Part shown: piece by piece, positions 1-14,264 of the stretch
How positions within the stretch are numbered: the stretch's first letter is position 1
Layout: each line of letters starts with the position of its first letter
Program-made: the position numbers and the translations under genes
The notes under the pieces: model-generated
The model's database searches: none
What the model was told of the DNA's origin: nothing
The model's input: only the letters and a program-made list of their open reading frames with translations
DNA from: Hypomyces perniciosus
Lineage: Eukaryota; Ascomycota; Sordariomycetes; Hypocreales; Hypocreaceae
Assembly (NCBI GenBank): GCA_008477525.1
Contig: SPDT01000003.1
Location: forward strand, 2,480,001-2,544,000
Direction: 5' to 3'
DNA: 64,000 bases

Positions 1-571
1 ATGGTGATGCAGCGCGGACACTCGGGAGGTCAAAGCTATGCGATCTGGTGAGTTCTTCTTGTTCCTTGGTCCTATTCATTTATCCCGTAGACTTGTCATC
101 GTTGTCACCGTCGGATCTCGCAACCCCCGACTCCTGGCATTCTAGCTGTTTGGTGGTTAGTAATTAAATTACCCCGTGTTTGTGACTATGTATGAGTTGG
201 TGGAGTGCTTCGGGCCGGTTTCTTGAGCTCAAATCGCCACGCTAGTCTTGTTGGTCAGACTTCAGAAAGAGTCATATCACTACTCATCAGGCAGTTGTGC
301 AATAACTGACAGCTTCTTTAGGTTCTGTCGCTTTGTCGGCACGTTGATGGGGCTCCCTATCCAAGGTGCTCTGCTGTGGTGGTATTGGCCTGAAGCTCAC
401 GGATTTGTTTTCCATCCGATTTCGGTCATTATTATCGGCACCTCAGTCATCTGTGATATTGCGTATCCCTTCCTGTTGGCTCATGTTAGGTCAACGGAGC
501 AGGTTATGCCCGACGGGACCATCGTCGCAGGAGGAGACCGAGCTCGTGCCGCTAAAGATAAAAAGAAATGA
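1..571 (+). CDS. small integral membrane protein, 5' end at or beyond window edge
   Basis: Two exons, 1-47 and 322-571, fit together. The donor GTGAGT is at 48, and a CTGAC branch-like site precedes the acceptor ending at 321. The join restores a Trp codon (TG|G) and keeps one open frame to the TGA at 569. The visible part starts MVMQRGHSGGQ and runs into two hydrophobic segments (around GALLWWYW and ISVIIIGTSVICDIAYPFLL), followed by a charged Lys-rich tail ending AAKDKKK. That layout suggests a small protein with two membrane spans and a cytosolic basic tail. I do not recognise the family with certainty. An ATG sits at base 1, but the true start may lie upstream of the window, so the N-terminus is unproven. 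The 274-bp intron is long for this genome. Confidence 0.6.
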
Positions 572-2973
572 GGAGCATGGGATTAACTGCCGGATGTACA
601 TAACCATATTACGATATGTGTTGGGCCTCAAGAATCCACCTGAAAGCAGGTATCTACGGATCACACCCGGGTATGGACAAGCAACAATTGCGGCTCCGCT
701 GAAGCTAAGACATCAGTGTCCTGATAGGAGCATATCGACATACTCTAGTAAAGAGACTTGATTGTATCCCTCGTAGCAAGTTCAAATGTCCGCTAGTTCC
801 AACGTTCGGTTAGGGCCCGATGAACCCCAAACGTGGAGACAACAAACCTGTGAGGACTCTTAGAGTCACTCACTCAGTGCGATCACTTGCCAAGAGAGGA
901 ACACGCGCGGCCATCTCCATTTTTAATGCCCAATCATGGCAGTCCAACCGTGCTGTTAACAACACAACACGGTTCGTAAGGTCACAGAGTAACCCGACAA
1001 GATAGGTCGAACGAAGAGGCAACCTACCTTGGGGCTAGGGAAGCCGATCATGGCACTCTGTCGTTGGATAATTGCTGGGTCTAAACTGCTGGGACCAGCA
1101 TCAAGAGTCCATTGGTGGAAGAGATAATAGTGCTGCTCCGAATGCTCATCAAAGGGCATCGGAAAAAGCAGTAGTGCTGATGATGGTCGGGGAACTCATG
1201 TACATACTGCTTGCTCGGAGCTTGCCCAGGAAACAGACTCAGCCGTTCAGGCTTTCGGAGTTATTCACGCCCCCTGGCTCCCCGTCGTATGCTCCAGGCT
1301 GCCGCGGAGATCGAGCAGCCATGCTGACTGTTGGCTTATTAGAAGCCATCAATCAGCATATTAGCCAACGCCCTGCGAAGAGGACAAGGGAGTCCACACT
1401 TGCACTGCCGGATGGGGAACGACTTGCATGAGCGTTTGTTCACGGGACTTTTAGCGCCGGGGGTGGCGGAAGTCGAACCAGGAACAGGGCCTAAATGAAC
1501 TCGCGTCCCATCACCAACAAGCTTACCAGAACTTGTCCGGCATAATCCCGTCATTAAAATAGAAATACTAGTACTAGGGTGTAGGTAGAACGGGAAGCCC
1601 AGGGCGTGTGGGTTGCCTTGGACCTAACAAAGCGCGTTGTTGTTGCTACTACTACTCCGTACTACTAGCTTCAATGGCCGGTTATCGCTGGGAGAGGCTT
1701 GTCGTTCCGTTGCGTTCAATTTGCCCCCAACTGTGGCTCAATAATTTCTCTAAAGAGATTCGATCAATCCATTGAGCTTCTATTTCTGTCTCATTAACCA
1801 TTAGCTGCTAGTCGAAACACAGCCTCGAAATTCCACATTCCACTCAACCCATAATAAACGAAATAAAGTAAGGAGCAAAGACTCAATATGAAGCAGAACC
1901 AACGAGTATACAACGTATTCGAGTGGAAAAGAATGCTATATGGGAGGTCACATGCTTCGTGTGCCATGCGGGAGAGCGGAGCCTCTAACAAAAGCCGATA
2001 TGGAACATGGCAAATTGCAAGATGAAGTCAAAACTTGTTGCCTCCCCGATGAATAGGGCTCGAGCCCAGTGTGCACAGAACCTCGAGAGGTCTGTTTCTC
2101 TGCCACTACTCTAGACAGGGCATCGAATAAATTGATGCATTAGTTTGAAGGGATGCTTTGCATTGTGCTTTGGCCTATGGCAGTGGCCAGACTGGCGATG
2201 AATCGAGGCTCACGGACTACGGGTTACACGTACTAGGTAATTTTGAATAAAAATACTACTAGTATTGCCCAAATTGATATTCAGGCACAAGGCTGACGCC
2301 ACATTACTAAACTCACTCCTAGTGAAGGCCGTAATAGAAGTGCGTGTGGAAAAGATAATCACCCTTTCCTTCGTTATAGGGTAGTAATACCTTGACTTGC
2401 ACTTATTGAGGTCTTGCAGTTAAGAGAGCGTTGGTTGGTTACTCATCACCATGTGAGATGTGAGATGGGGTTGTGTGCTGGCAGGATTAGAAGGTAGGAA
2501 AAGTGACAGAAGTTGTGAATAATTGCTTTTTGTTGTTGTTTTGGTCATTTGAAGGCGATTACGGAGTAGCATGGAACCAACCGAAAGGGCTTTCTTTGCT
2601 CGGACCGCATCAAGCATCCTATCGAGCCCTAACTAACAAAACCGCTCTTAACCAACAGCTACGAGTAATCCTAGTCCACTCACCAGCCCTACCACTGACA
2701 CCCATTATGTGGGTCATAAGTGATCTGTCCTTCACCTGAATGATGCCATATTCTCGGTAGATTTGACTGTATTGAGACACGTAAAGCCACCAATCACTAA
2801 CATTCTGAATGCTCTTCAATGCCATGCCAAGGTTGGACACCATCGATCTCAGGAGCAAATCTCAATCGCCAAGAAAGAAGACGCCCATTGCCCAGAGCTT
2901 GGGGCTTGGACTCTTTCTTGGTCGACCTTTGGCCAGTCATGTTGCCTTGACGCAGCGATTCCGGAGCACCTGT

Positions 2974-3001
<28 letters not shown>
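2974..3001. repeat. (CA)n microsatellite
   Basis: About 14 CA dinucleotides in a row inside the gene-poor stretch. It accounts for the cysteine-valine or threonine-histidine runs in chance reading frames over this spot. Confidence 0.95.
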
Positions 3002-3005
<4 letters not shown>

Positions 3006-6000
3006 CTCAATCAGCATGCGTCTTGAGTGGAGATTAGTTTGCGAATCCTTTCTCCCCACATATTATTCCCTGATGCAGAGGGAATGACAAGATGTGACGA
3101 AAAAAAACGAGATGTCAACTTTTTTGCCGCTGTCAAGTGTGATGGATGGTGGACCCTTCGCCCTATGAGGCGCCTCAGCTATTAGAGGGCAGACATGGAT
3201 CAACAATCGAGTACTACTACGGAGTACATGGCCACTAATGCTTCTAGCTGATAGATAGATACGAAGTACTTTGCATGATATCCTGGTGCCTCTTGTGTAC
3301 TCCCTTTCACTTATCTCTATTCATAAACCCTATCACCATTTATTTTGTTGTGGAAACGCCATGTGGCTAGTCAAAGACCTAAGACAGATAGACATAAGCG
3401 GCCTATCACGCAAGGGAAGAATAGTGTTGATTGTCTGCAGCAGGCATTCACGCGCGCAACATACATACATTTCACACTACTAGTTTCCTCATGGCCATGG
3501 AGACTCCTGGGCCATCGTTACTCCATGGCACAGCTTCTTCCGTCGGTCCTTGAACTGCGTGTCTCAGAGCCACATACAGCTGGGGAGGAGGAATACATAC
3601 GAGTAATACACAGGGTGGTATCAACAACAGTCACGTCACACCAAACTCGCTACTCGTATCACACCAATGCCAGGGCATCACCAAAACGGCCCCCAACAGA
3701 TGCATGGTTGTTCGTCTGCTGTTGGCTAATCGTGTAGGCATGTATGCGTTACGACCTGCCCGTGTTGCATACGTGTTTGCTCGTACATCCTTTCATGCAG
3801 CAAACCTGACTTCAGTCCTCCAATGAGACAAAAACGTGCCGTAGCCACACCATTGTCCCGCCCACCACCACCGCCCGTACCGTATCATTTTCTCCATCCT
3901 TCTAGAACGAGGTCATCCAACTTGCCAACCTCGAATAAGTGTAGTTGTCTCTTCTCACGGCACCAGCTGATAGCTGCTAACAAGCCCTCCAACGCCACCC
4001 GAACAAGCGTCCGGCGCCAAGGCCACAAAACGCGCCCGTCTGTCGCCGCCATTCCCAATGTGCCTAACAAACATCACAGTCGTACGCAAAAAGGTCGTCT
4101 CGAGTGCCGATATTTTGCGGATGATGCCAGCCTATGAGCCACCGCCGATCCAGCCAAAAAGGCATGGGTTGGGGGAATCGAGAATTACTCGATTTAGTGC
4201 GCAATCATGAGATGTGAGATCCTAGATCTCGGCAAAGTGATAGTTGAGAATCCTTTGCGACTTGAGTTATCTTCGCGTGGGAAGAATGCTACTACTTCGT
4301 ACATACATACATACCTTACATGCAGGTCGTGACGAGTCTTGCAGAGTGGAGGAGAAAAGAGGGCGGCGCAGAGGCCAGCACACACATGGGTGCACATGCA
4401 TATGGAGTAGTATATACGAAGTACACGTAACTGATGCTCTGGACACATGTATTTATTTAGCCCGAATTATAGGATACGTCAACCAACATACGTACGGAAT
4501 CTTTACGAGGCCCCTAGTTTGGAAGACTTCTGGAAGACGAAAACGCAAAAAAAAAACGACTTTGCGTTACATTCGTATCTAGCTCTTTTGAACGAACCAT
4601 CGTCAGGGACGGGATTTAAATGAATACTACTCCTACGGTAGTGCGAGCGAGGTGCAATAGAGCGTGGAGACGTCGGGGTAATACATAGTATGAGTCGTGG
4701 AACGCCATACTCTGTCCAACGACGACTCGACCGTATTACCATGCCATGTTAATAATAGTTGGGCGCGTACGTGTATGTATTCGTATGCAATGCGATATAA
4801 AAGTGATGTCCCCCCATAAAACCTGTCAAATCTCGATAGTCCCGAGAAACTGTACAATGGACCCCACGCTCATCTTATGGAGAAACCAACAATAAGGGAT
4901 TGTTGATGTCGTTTCTTTTTGCCCTGAAAAAGAGTAGAAAGCTTGCCCAACGTGGTGGGTTGGGCGTGGATAGGTGCGTCTGGTATGGAGTATCGGTTTT
5001 TTTTTCTCTTGCACGCACACCACTACACCACTGCCACTACCACTAGCTGTAGTACCCCTTTTCTTTTCGTGGGCCGTGTCTTGTTTCTGTCCGTTTGACG
5101 TGGTTGACTGCTGGTGGTGGTATTCAGGTTCAGACTGGTCTGGTGAGACAGAAAAGTTCCGCCATTGCACATGGTAAAAAGGTCGCCGAAGTCTCACATC
5201 TTAGTGCCACTCGCCTATCAACTGCAGCACGCCGCCTTGACATGCTGATGCGCGCAAACCAGTGACCCGCTAGGTAATAGTGAGCACAACGTTTGCGCTG
5301 AACTGAATCCATCACTCATCACAGTCGTACAATAACGTGATAGCCCGAAACCTAGCTTGCTTGGAGGCCGCCGCCTTGTTTCTGCCAAGCAAGAGTTATA
5401 CAAAAAAAAACCTGGATAAAAAAAAACGGTCGGTGGCTCATCAGGCCGCAGTCGGAGGTGTTGAGCAGCCCAACAACTTGATCGGCGAATCGACAAGACA
5501 AAAAGCACATACATTGCACGGAAGTATCGAGGCCTGGTTTCCCGTGTCTCAGCCTTGACGGACGCAGAAAAACCAACAGCCTCACAGCGCTACTCCTGGT
5601 AGTAGTAGTATTCTTCGCTAAACATTCATCTGTGCTAAGGGTTGAAAGACAAAATGTGATATTGTGTGTAGTAGTAGTACTTCGTACTCCGTATTGATTG
5701 AAAATTGACGCCCAAAAATGCCAGTCTCTTTTCGCTCGCTCGCTACTTTGCCCTTATCCAGTAACCATGCTCCGAACCAATGTGTGTAGTAGCCCATACC
5801 AATTTTTTGGAGGCGTTCATGTCCGCTTGCTACAAAGCCACGAAAAAAACAAACCAAGACCCGGAGATTATCTATGATACATATCTGACTCGACAGTGTG
5901 GCGAGTTCCCATGTCATAAGAAAAAAAAAAACCAAACCAGCCCTTCAATGATCGCCGGTGCGTCAAGCGTATGTATGCGTTGTGCATCGCAGCGTTTTCC

Positions 6001-8719
6001 CCTTTGAGCGTGACGTCTCGCCGCTCAGCCTGTCGTGTTACCGTGGCTGTCCACCTCGCTTCCAACCTCTCTCCAGCCAATAAAGCAAAAACCTTGTCTT
6101 CTGACATCCGAAACTCCCAAAGTGGCTTTCGTAGCCGATGCATGGCCGTAGTGTTGACCATCCGGAATTATGCGCCTTTCTCCTCTCCCATGGTCAGGAG
6201 GGAGCCCAAATCCCGGGAATCCAATGAAATATTCCCCCCCAAAAAACAGAATCCCAAGCACGGAAGCTCAATCCCAAAAAGATGACCAGGTTCGCATCCG
6301 GGAGAGCCCAGTCGATCCCTTTCCCATGCCGTCATCTAGAGCAAGTAATTTTAATGTGTTCCCAACTTTTGGTTTCCATGCCGATAAAATAAGAAATTTC
6401 GTCCTTCATCTGTTTCACAGCCGGTTTGCTGAGCACCATATGATGTGGTGGCAGCCTCATGGTGGTGGTGGTAGTGATGATGTTTCCTCCTATGAGATCC
6501 AGTCCATCATGGTAGATGGACGTCTCCCAACCGTAGTACTCCGGTCCATTGAATTCATTAGGTTTGTCTCCAAGACAAGAAATATGCTGACAGTCCCAAA
6601 CCGGGGGATGTCGCTAGCAGTTGGGTCGATTAATGATTCATCGAGCAGGGACCTGCGCATATGATGGCACTCTTGATTCCGGTCGACGGATGAGCTTCGC
6701 CCATGGGTGGTTGCTTGGCTGTTGTCGTTCGCGGCACGCAGCTATGACGTTAATCAGTATGTGAAGGCTTGTTATAGATTCGTTCATGGCGGAGCATACC
6801 ACAAATGTCGTCACCCCTGTGAATATTCCTGTCAACACTTGTCTCCTCATGCGGGGCTGGCTGGGGATCGGCGAAGGCCTGACGTACCAGTATTGCTTGC
6901 TCACTACGGTGGGAGGACACCTTCGCTCAGTCTCGATATACTTGTGACACCATGACTCTACCAAGTGGTAGTGGTGTTGACAGCTCAACTCCTTCTACAA
7001 GGCGGCGGGGACACTGGTTAGCTCATGTCCATAATCGCTCCCATCGAGCATTGGTTCCGAGATCCAAAAGACCAAAGAAAAAAACTGCGGTGAACATACG
7101 TAAATGTAGTTGCACATGGTGATGGTTATGTGTGTGATAAGGCGGAGTGGTTCGGCGTGATCGGGTGAATGATGGTCGTGAAGCGGGTGTGACGGATGAG
7201 GTCGTCGACGAGGGGAATATGCCTGTCTTCCAACGAGACGATTGACTTGCCCAGGAGGAATCGTCGAGTAGTTATATGTTTGTTGGAGAAATGTCAACAC
7301 CGATGAAGCCCAATGCAGAGAGACCTGCAGCCAGTGGGGGGATGCAACGTTTATATGTAAGGCCGGCGGACTAGTCATGGCAAGGGCCGTTTTTTGCGTG
7401 CCCAATTCTCCGGGATGCCCATGAGAGACAAAGTCGTCGATGCCGAGCCGTCTCATTAACCACGGAGTAAAAACAAAGCAGCGACCCGCCGTTGAACGGA
7501 CGTTCCTAGTTCCAGACTCATTAGCACAGCACCGTGGGACATCCACGCAGACTCTCTCGCACACACCCCTCCCCTGGGCCTTGAACTTGACCATGTTTGC
7601 CCACCCTTGGCCCGCTGTCCATGAGAGACCCTGACCCTGCAACGGGGTGTGAGGTGTGTGGGGCGTGGAGGGACCCGAACAGGGGCCCCAACTCGTGAGG
7701 ACCTTGAGAGAACACGGACACAAGCAAGCACGACACTTCGATAAGTCCATAGGCGAGGCGTATGCATTTGTGCGAGCAAGCGCTAAAGGTCCGTCAGGTG
7801 CAACACCAAGAAGAGTTGCGTTGGCCCAGGACTAACTCGTTCATTCTTGAACTGTCGCGGCGCCACACGGACCGTTCAACAGCCTCAACTATTAGCTGGC
7901 ACCTATAACAGGACTTTGCCCCTTGAGATTCTGCCTTCCACTCTTCCCCTTAGCATAGTTTACCCGGTAGTTTTGCAAAAATTTCCCTGCTAATCAAGCA
8001 CTTGATTCTTGGTGGGTATGGGTGGCATTGGGATGTCATCCTTGCGTTTAAAAGCACGGCAACGGACAACGGGACCGTATTTATCGGTAAGAATTAGAGA
8101 GTACATGATTTTGATTCCGTAACAATGCCCGCTGACAGCCATTTCCTCACTTTGATGGTGTACTAGTTTACTCTGTGCCTTCATTTGCATCTAGGTGCAA
8201 AAGGAAACCCACTCGGCCGATACCGAGCTCCACAAACTAGAGCAACGATTTCTCAACGGTCTTGAATAGTTCAACGGAGAAATTATAGCTACTTGGCCGT
8301 CTCAGGTCTGGCCGTTCGTGAGGCTCATTTTGGAGCTCTTGCTCCGTATGACTCGTGCGAGTAGTATGCCTTACTTGGCCATGTCTTCGTCCACCGGTTC
8401 TCGTTACGGAGTTGTATAACCTCCCTCCCCTGCATTTGCGAATCTCAATGGCTTTCTGGGCCAGAACGTAAGCAAGCAAGCAAGACGGGTGCTGCCGATC
8501 ATCGAGGCAACTGACACTCGTACATGCAAAGACCCAAACCACTAATGTATGAGTACGAAGTACTCGTACCCTACCTTCGTACTTCGTACGGCATATTACT
8601 AGTACCCCGAATGGCACGTCCTGGTCACCCGCCATATGAGAATGCAGGATTCCGTCAAAGACAGCGTCTGTGACACACAAACACCGCCTGTTACTGCCTA
8701 CCAACGAATACATAACTGC

Positions 8720-8742
8720 TACTTCGTACTTCGTACTCCGTA
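8720..8742. repeat. three overlapping copies of the TACGRAGTA 9-mer
   Basis: TACTTCGTA at 8720-8728, TACTTCGTA at 8727-8735 and TACTCCGTA at 8734-8742 overlap by two bases each, giving a small tandem array of the dispersed motif. Single copies lie nearby at 8554-8562 and 8580-8588. Function unknown. Confidence 0.85.
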
Positions 8743-11700
8743 CACCGGTGAATGAAGGCTGATGGGCTTGCAGGCTGCAGGCTGCAGTCGGACAGCCCAA
8801 GGAGCCCACGTGGCCAACCTGGTTAGCAAAAGCATTGCCAGCCCACCCTTGCCGCTGGCAATCCATCGATTCGAGTCTCCAGTGACCAGTCCCCGCTCAT
8901 GGCTGTGCGAGTAAGAGGCCTCTTCCTCGCGTTCTCCGTGATATTAGTTCCTCAACACCGTCAGCACGTATGATTTGAATAAGGGAAAATTTTTCTCGAT
9001 TTTCCCCCTTCTTCATTTGGGCACAGGGGAGGGAGGTGAGAGTGGATGGAGTGGAACTGTGCCTAAAAGCTGTGCCAGTTACGACTCATGAGAAAGACGC
9101 CATACCTACATTTGCTAAGTTAGTGTCATTCGCGGGATCTTACCCGCTGCGACCCATCCGGAACGGCACTCTCTAACAATCACCTGAGTCTAGCTTACAC
9201 AAAGTGTGCCATTCGAGACGGCTCTTGGACTAGGGACGAACAATGCAAGAACCCGTTTCTTTCCAGGCAGCCAGTCAGTCATTCTGGGCGTGGTGTTACG
9301 GGAATGGAACATCTATTGGGGCCCTCCGTACGACTTGGTTGCTGTCATCATTAGTCGGATGATGACAGCAATCCTTCAAACAATGTTGCTTCAACATTAA
9401 CGGGGTTGGGCACGAAATAATAACCCCATCATACTCCATACTCCGCCTCGGCAAAACTGCCACTAACTTGATCCTCTCTAGAAACTATTCTGGAAAATTC
9501 GCCCGTCACCGCAATGACCCAAAATGGGGATATGAGGAGGAATTGCACCCTTGCAGATTGACAGGCATTCTTCCAGCAAAAGTTCACATCCGTCAATTCA
9601 AGCATAATCGGCGACCCGAAGAACAATCAGTCTCGTAAATGCCGTACTTGGGGACGCCATCAGCAGCGGTTTTATGTTGATTACTATTCATTATTGTCTT
9701 TGCATCAGACACATCGTGTTACGGATTCCACCGCTCCACCAACCAGAGACATCAGGTCTACCATCCACCACAGTACACAGACCAACCAGATCAAGCCAGG
9801 GAACACAGCTCCAAGGACCTGGGTTTGGACACGCAAGCCTTTTGGCGAGAGCCGATCGCGGCATCAGTCCAGCTGGTCGGATTCGCCCAGCTCTCCAACC
9901 TGACCCAAGTGCTCTGCTATCACTGGTCGGCCTTCCCAATGCAGGAACCGGTGAAGATGCAAAGACATGGATCAGGGGCGGCATGGTCGCAGTGGTCTGC
10001 ATATATGGGTATGGGTGGCCACCAATGGAGGTGGGAAGACCGCGTTGTTGTGCAGCAGCAAGGGCCTTGCGCGGCGCCATCTTACACGCCGTCAAACGCC
10101 TCGCCTCGCTTCTTTTCAATATTCATCAACGCACCATGAACTCCTACAAACGGGGGCGGTGGTTCGCCGAGCAAGGGGCAAAGAATCGTGGGATTGCAGA
10201 TTCTCTTTAACGAGAGTCCCTTACCAGGCTGAAAAGGAAGCCCAAGCTCTGTCAAGAGAGAGAATTCAACTGACACCCGATCCCCACACCACACATGACG
10301 ACGCCCTCCTCGGTCTCTCGGCGAAAATGGATGAGGAATTTTGGCATTTACCGATCGGCTGGAACTCAACGTCGCGCCGCGAGCTAAGCTTACTAGTCCT
10401 CCTTACTAGCAGTCTTCCCTACTCGTCTTCCTTGTTCTGGTATCCTCATCCGTGATCCGCGGGGACCCAAAGTGAGCGAGCTAAACCCTCAGAGACAATT
10501 TGACAAACGCGATCCGCTTTAGTGGCATGTGCCTCACCAAAAACAGCCACCGCCAAGTGTCCCAGCCCGACGGCTCGGTCGTGAGACTATTATGCTTTAA
10601 TTTACATAGACCTGGTGCTTCTCCTCCTGTCGTGTCGATCAACTGGCTCGCTTGACCGTTACACCTTGCTCGTCTGGTGGGTTTTTGCGTCTATCATCTC
10701 CAATGACTCCATCGTCCGCAGCATGTGACAAAACTCCAGGGATGTATGTCGAACTCGCAAATCTTGCTCCATCAGAGAGTCCCTCAGTTGAGTCCCTGAC
10801 CTGGTCATTACTATTACAAGGTCCAAGGGGAATCAAAGCTTACGCCCCTCATCTAGTTTCAACTTTTCTCACCAAATCCGCGCCAGGGAGGGATGCCTAC
10901 TCGTAAGACAAAGAGAAGAAAAATCGAAGTCCTGGTCAGTCATGGCTGCGGAAGCGAACTTGGCTAGAGCCGCAAAAACGAATTCTCGGGACCAATAACC
11001 AGCGGTCCCAGGCTCCCAGCGGCTTGTCACTGGATTTCCCGGGACATGGTCTTGGGTGCTAGGATTTCAGCCCTTGTCTTGGAGATTTCTACGCCCGCTG
11101 CTCTCTGTTTTGCCTTGCCTCAATGCCTTTCAGGCTCATTTGCACAAGCACAGGGTTAGTGACATGATGTGCATGAACGATATTTCAGATGAGTGAGCAT
11201 CAACTTGTTTTTTTCTCCCACGAATATCAAGACATTCCCCCCGCCTTGTCATGGGCCACCCACTGCCTTGATCGACGAGCTTGTGGGTTGCGATACGAGC
11301 TTTTTGTCACATGGGTGGCGGTTGCGGCGGCCGAACCTTAGACCCGATAGCATGGGATGCGATTCAGGTGAGAAGCAAGTTCTGAAGACTCTAGGACCAA
11401 TTGGGGTGCAAAAATCATCACCAGCCCTGGTTCTCTCGCAGGGCAGCGACGGCAGCAGCAGCGTCATGAGTCAGGGGACTGAATGGCACTCGCTGACAGT
11501 CGGATCTCGGATCATTTTCAAGGTTCAGCAAGCCACACACTACCGCAGGATGCTGGCGATGTTGGTTTGGTGGTGATGGCTTCATCGATCGAGAGACATG
11601 ATACTATTCATCAGCCGGCTCGACCCCTCAAATGTGTTCGGCTATCGACCGACATTGTCTGAGAAGACATGATCTCACCGGTGTAGTGAAGATACCCATG

Positions 11701-14264
11701 TCGATCACCAACCACGCACATGTGTTCCCATGACACCCTCCTATCTTCCTGTCTTTGACTTTACAAGGCCCCCATCGCATTGCTGGCGCTCATGCCAAAC
11801 GAGATGGGAATGTCGCAGACAAGCGGAACCCTTGAAATGGTGTTCTTCGCCCACCTTCTTGCCTGTCATTGGATAAGAATTAGGTTTGTTGTCCAGTCCG
11901 CACGGGACTATTGCTCGCCCGATCAGTTGACCCGACGTCTGCAGGTCGTGCTCCAAGGCCTGCCGCCCGCCCGCTATTCCCGTAGATCGGGAGCGTGCCA
12001 CTGTAGAAGAAGAAAAGGATAGCAAGCATGTTTTTCTTTAGCGAGGAGACCCGGGGTTGAAAATGCCGCCAGATATGTGCCGATCCTCTCTGTCTTGCTC
12101 TGGCGGTTAGCATTGCCATGACTCAGTTTGTGGGAATCCTCCTGCTAGACGAAACCGAGAAGAGGAAACAAAATACTACCGTGAAACGGGCGTATGTGGG
12201 ATTATCGGCGAAGACGATGTGACATCGGTAGTGATTCGGCATCTCTCGGTGATACCTTATGTACACATGTGATACTACTACTACTAAGCCATCAGGTTAA
12301 TCTATTCCAAGTGCGATATTTTCTCAAACATTTGGGGCCAAACGCTATCAAACGGTTTCTTTAGAGATAGTAGTACAAAGAACCAGTACGAGGACGGTGA
12401 GTGTGAGTGCGTTTCGATCGCAACCCTGACTTGTCTCCTCCAATCCTGCCGGGATTCTGGGACCAATGACCTACCCTTAACGGGTTTCAGACATGGGGCA
12501 CCCATGGAGCTTGTCTTTGTCTGGTAACCTCCGATGTGGCCAGACACATGCAGGGTCCCGCCACCAGGTATCCAAACAGGTGGTCCTCTCTCTGGTTGAA
12601 CTCAGACATTTCATCGCTTTGATTGGCACGCACCTGAACCTAAGAGTATAGTCTCCCTTTTATGGTATAAATCCAGTGCCTGGACCGCGTTCATGGGGAA
12701 CTGCAGCTTACTGGGAATATCGATGACAATTAGTGGACCTCGGACCTTGATGATTGGCTTTAGTTGCCGGCCAGAAGACCCAAAAACATCATCCTTTTTA
12801 GTGAAGCGGGTTGTGGAGCTGGGTCGTGACCATGACATGACCATGATAATGCCGGCATTGTTGTCAAATTCCCATAAAGCTACTAGTTAGTACTGCTGCT
12901 ACTGCAGTAATATTCTTACTCGCCCAATGACTTTTTCCAGTTTAAACGGATATTTGATGGCATATTACGGAGGATGACGGAGTACAATCCTTGCTTAGAG
13001 CCATTTAGGCAGACACCTACTGCAAATTATCCTTTGGGAGGCCCCTGTGTCCTAAAAATAACGATTTTTTGTTGAAACCCAGTCAGTGCAATAATACCTG
13101 GGTTTAGCTATGCGATATGGTAAGCATCGGAGTGGTTTGCGGGCACAAAGGCTTGCCGATGCTACCATCTCCTCTATCTACGAGTACATCCCTTAGAGTT
13201 GACGAGATTGATAACGCTTCGGTTCTCGGGTGGCGGCGGAACTCTCCGTGGAGTATGCACATGCGCGTATCACACGGGAACGGCTTGGTCGTCAGCCCGT
13301 CGACTCCATTCGTCATTCGTAGTACGAGTACTCCATAGAGTTGCTGTTATCCTGCACCCACAGGGTATCGCGCGTTGACCGCGCTCAAGTCGGACGAGGC
13401 GGCTAATGGGAATAGACGAGTCACCAACGGGGTGAAACTGCAAAACGCCTACCTGTGACTGATACGAAGATTCGTCACTTTGTTAAACACGCCTTGCAGT
13501 GTTGTCAGAATTACGTGGGGCAGCATGCAGCATATCGAAGCTGACATGGGGAGCCCAACCTTTTGAACAGTCCAATGCGTCGAGACAATACGATAGCAAT
13601 CACATCCAAATACTACCCTTGAATTCCATCACACACTAACGTGAAGCACTTCCATTGACCGCCAATACGGCGAGTGATCCATGCTGTCTTGCTATTTCAG
13701 CCGGGTTGAAAACCTATAGACTATTGAAGTGACTCTTCGGGATTAACGGATCCTTCCCATTCCTGATGCAGTACGGAGTACTCAGGCCTGAATACCGCCT
13801 AAAAGGCGTAACAGAGCTACCAAGATGGTAATATTCGGTCCGGTGTGTCGCCAGCATCCCATGTCATCTACTCTCGCTAATATCCGAGGAGCCTCGTGCC
13901 TCAATACTGTCTCTTTTCCATTCCCAAAATATGCAGACCTGCTGAGGAGATTGCTACAAGTTCTTAGCTAGACAGATACCACATCGTCGGAGAATCGCGC
14001 ACGTCGCTTCGTCACCCGATCCCTCGTTTCATAACTAATCGTGTCAATCCCGATCTCGGACACAAACTTGGAGAAATACTGACGGCTCTCTTATCTTACC
14101 GTAAGGGGAAAAAGCTGCAGTATTACATCTGGACCAACTATCCGAAGCACTTCAAATAACCTTCGTCCTTGCCAAATCGCGCCGACGGGGTACGTAGTTC
14201 AACCTTGGGGAATAAATCCCATGTATATGACTTGCGAGCGAACACATCATGTTAAAATCTCCGT

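Larger units (their letters stand above)
572..14264. other. gene-poor stretch of 13.7 kb
   Basis: I see no gene here that I can support. The open frames present (for example at 6170-6664, 6995-7750, 8237-8866 and 9674-10455) overlap in several frames, have no domain signature and look like chance openings in mixed-composition DNA. The stretch holds a CA microsatellite, short A and T runs, and many copies of TACGGAGTA/TACGAAGTA in both orientations. A non-coding RNA or small intron-rich gene could be hidden here but cannot be shown without transcripts. Confidence 0.6.

Noticed and set aside
1460..1490. Possible tRNA B box (GGTTCGACTTCC on the minus strand)
   Set aside because: No A box or cloverleaf could be drawn upstream.
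6995..7750. 251-codon minus-strand frame in the gene-poor stretch
   Set aside because: No recognisable domain, Pro/His/Ser-rich chance composition, overlaps other frames, and no splice-consistent extension found.
9674..10455. Three overlapping plus-strand frames
   Set aside because: All three frames are open over the same bases, which indicates low stop density rather than a gene.
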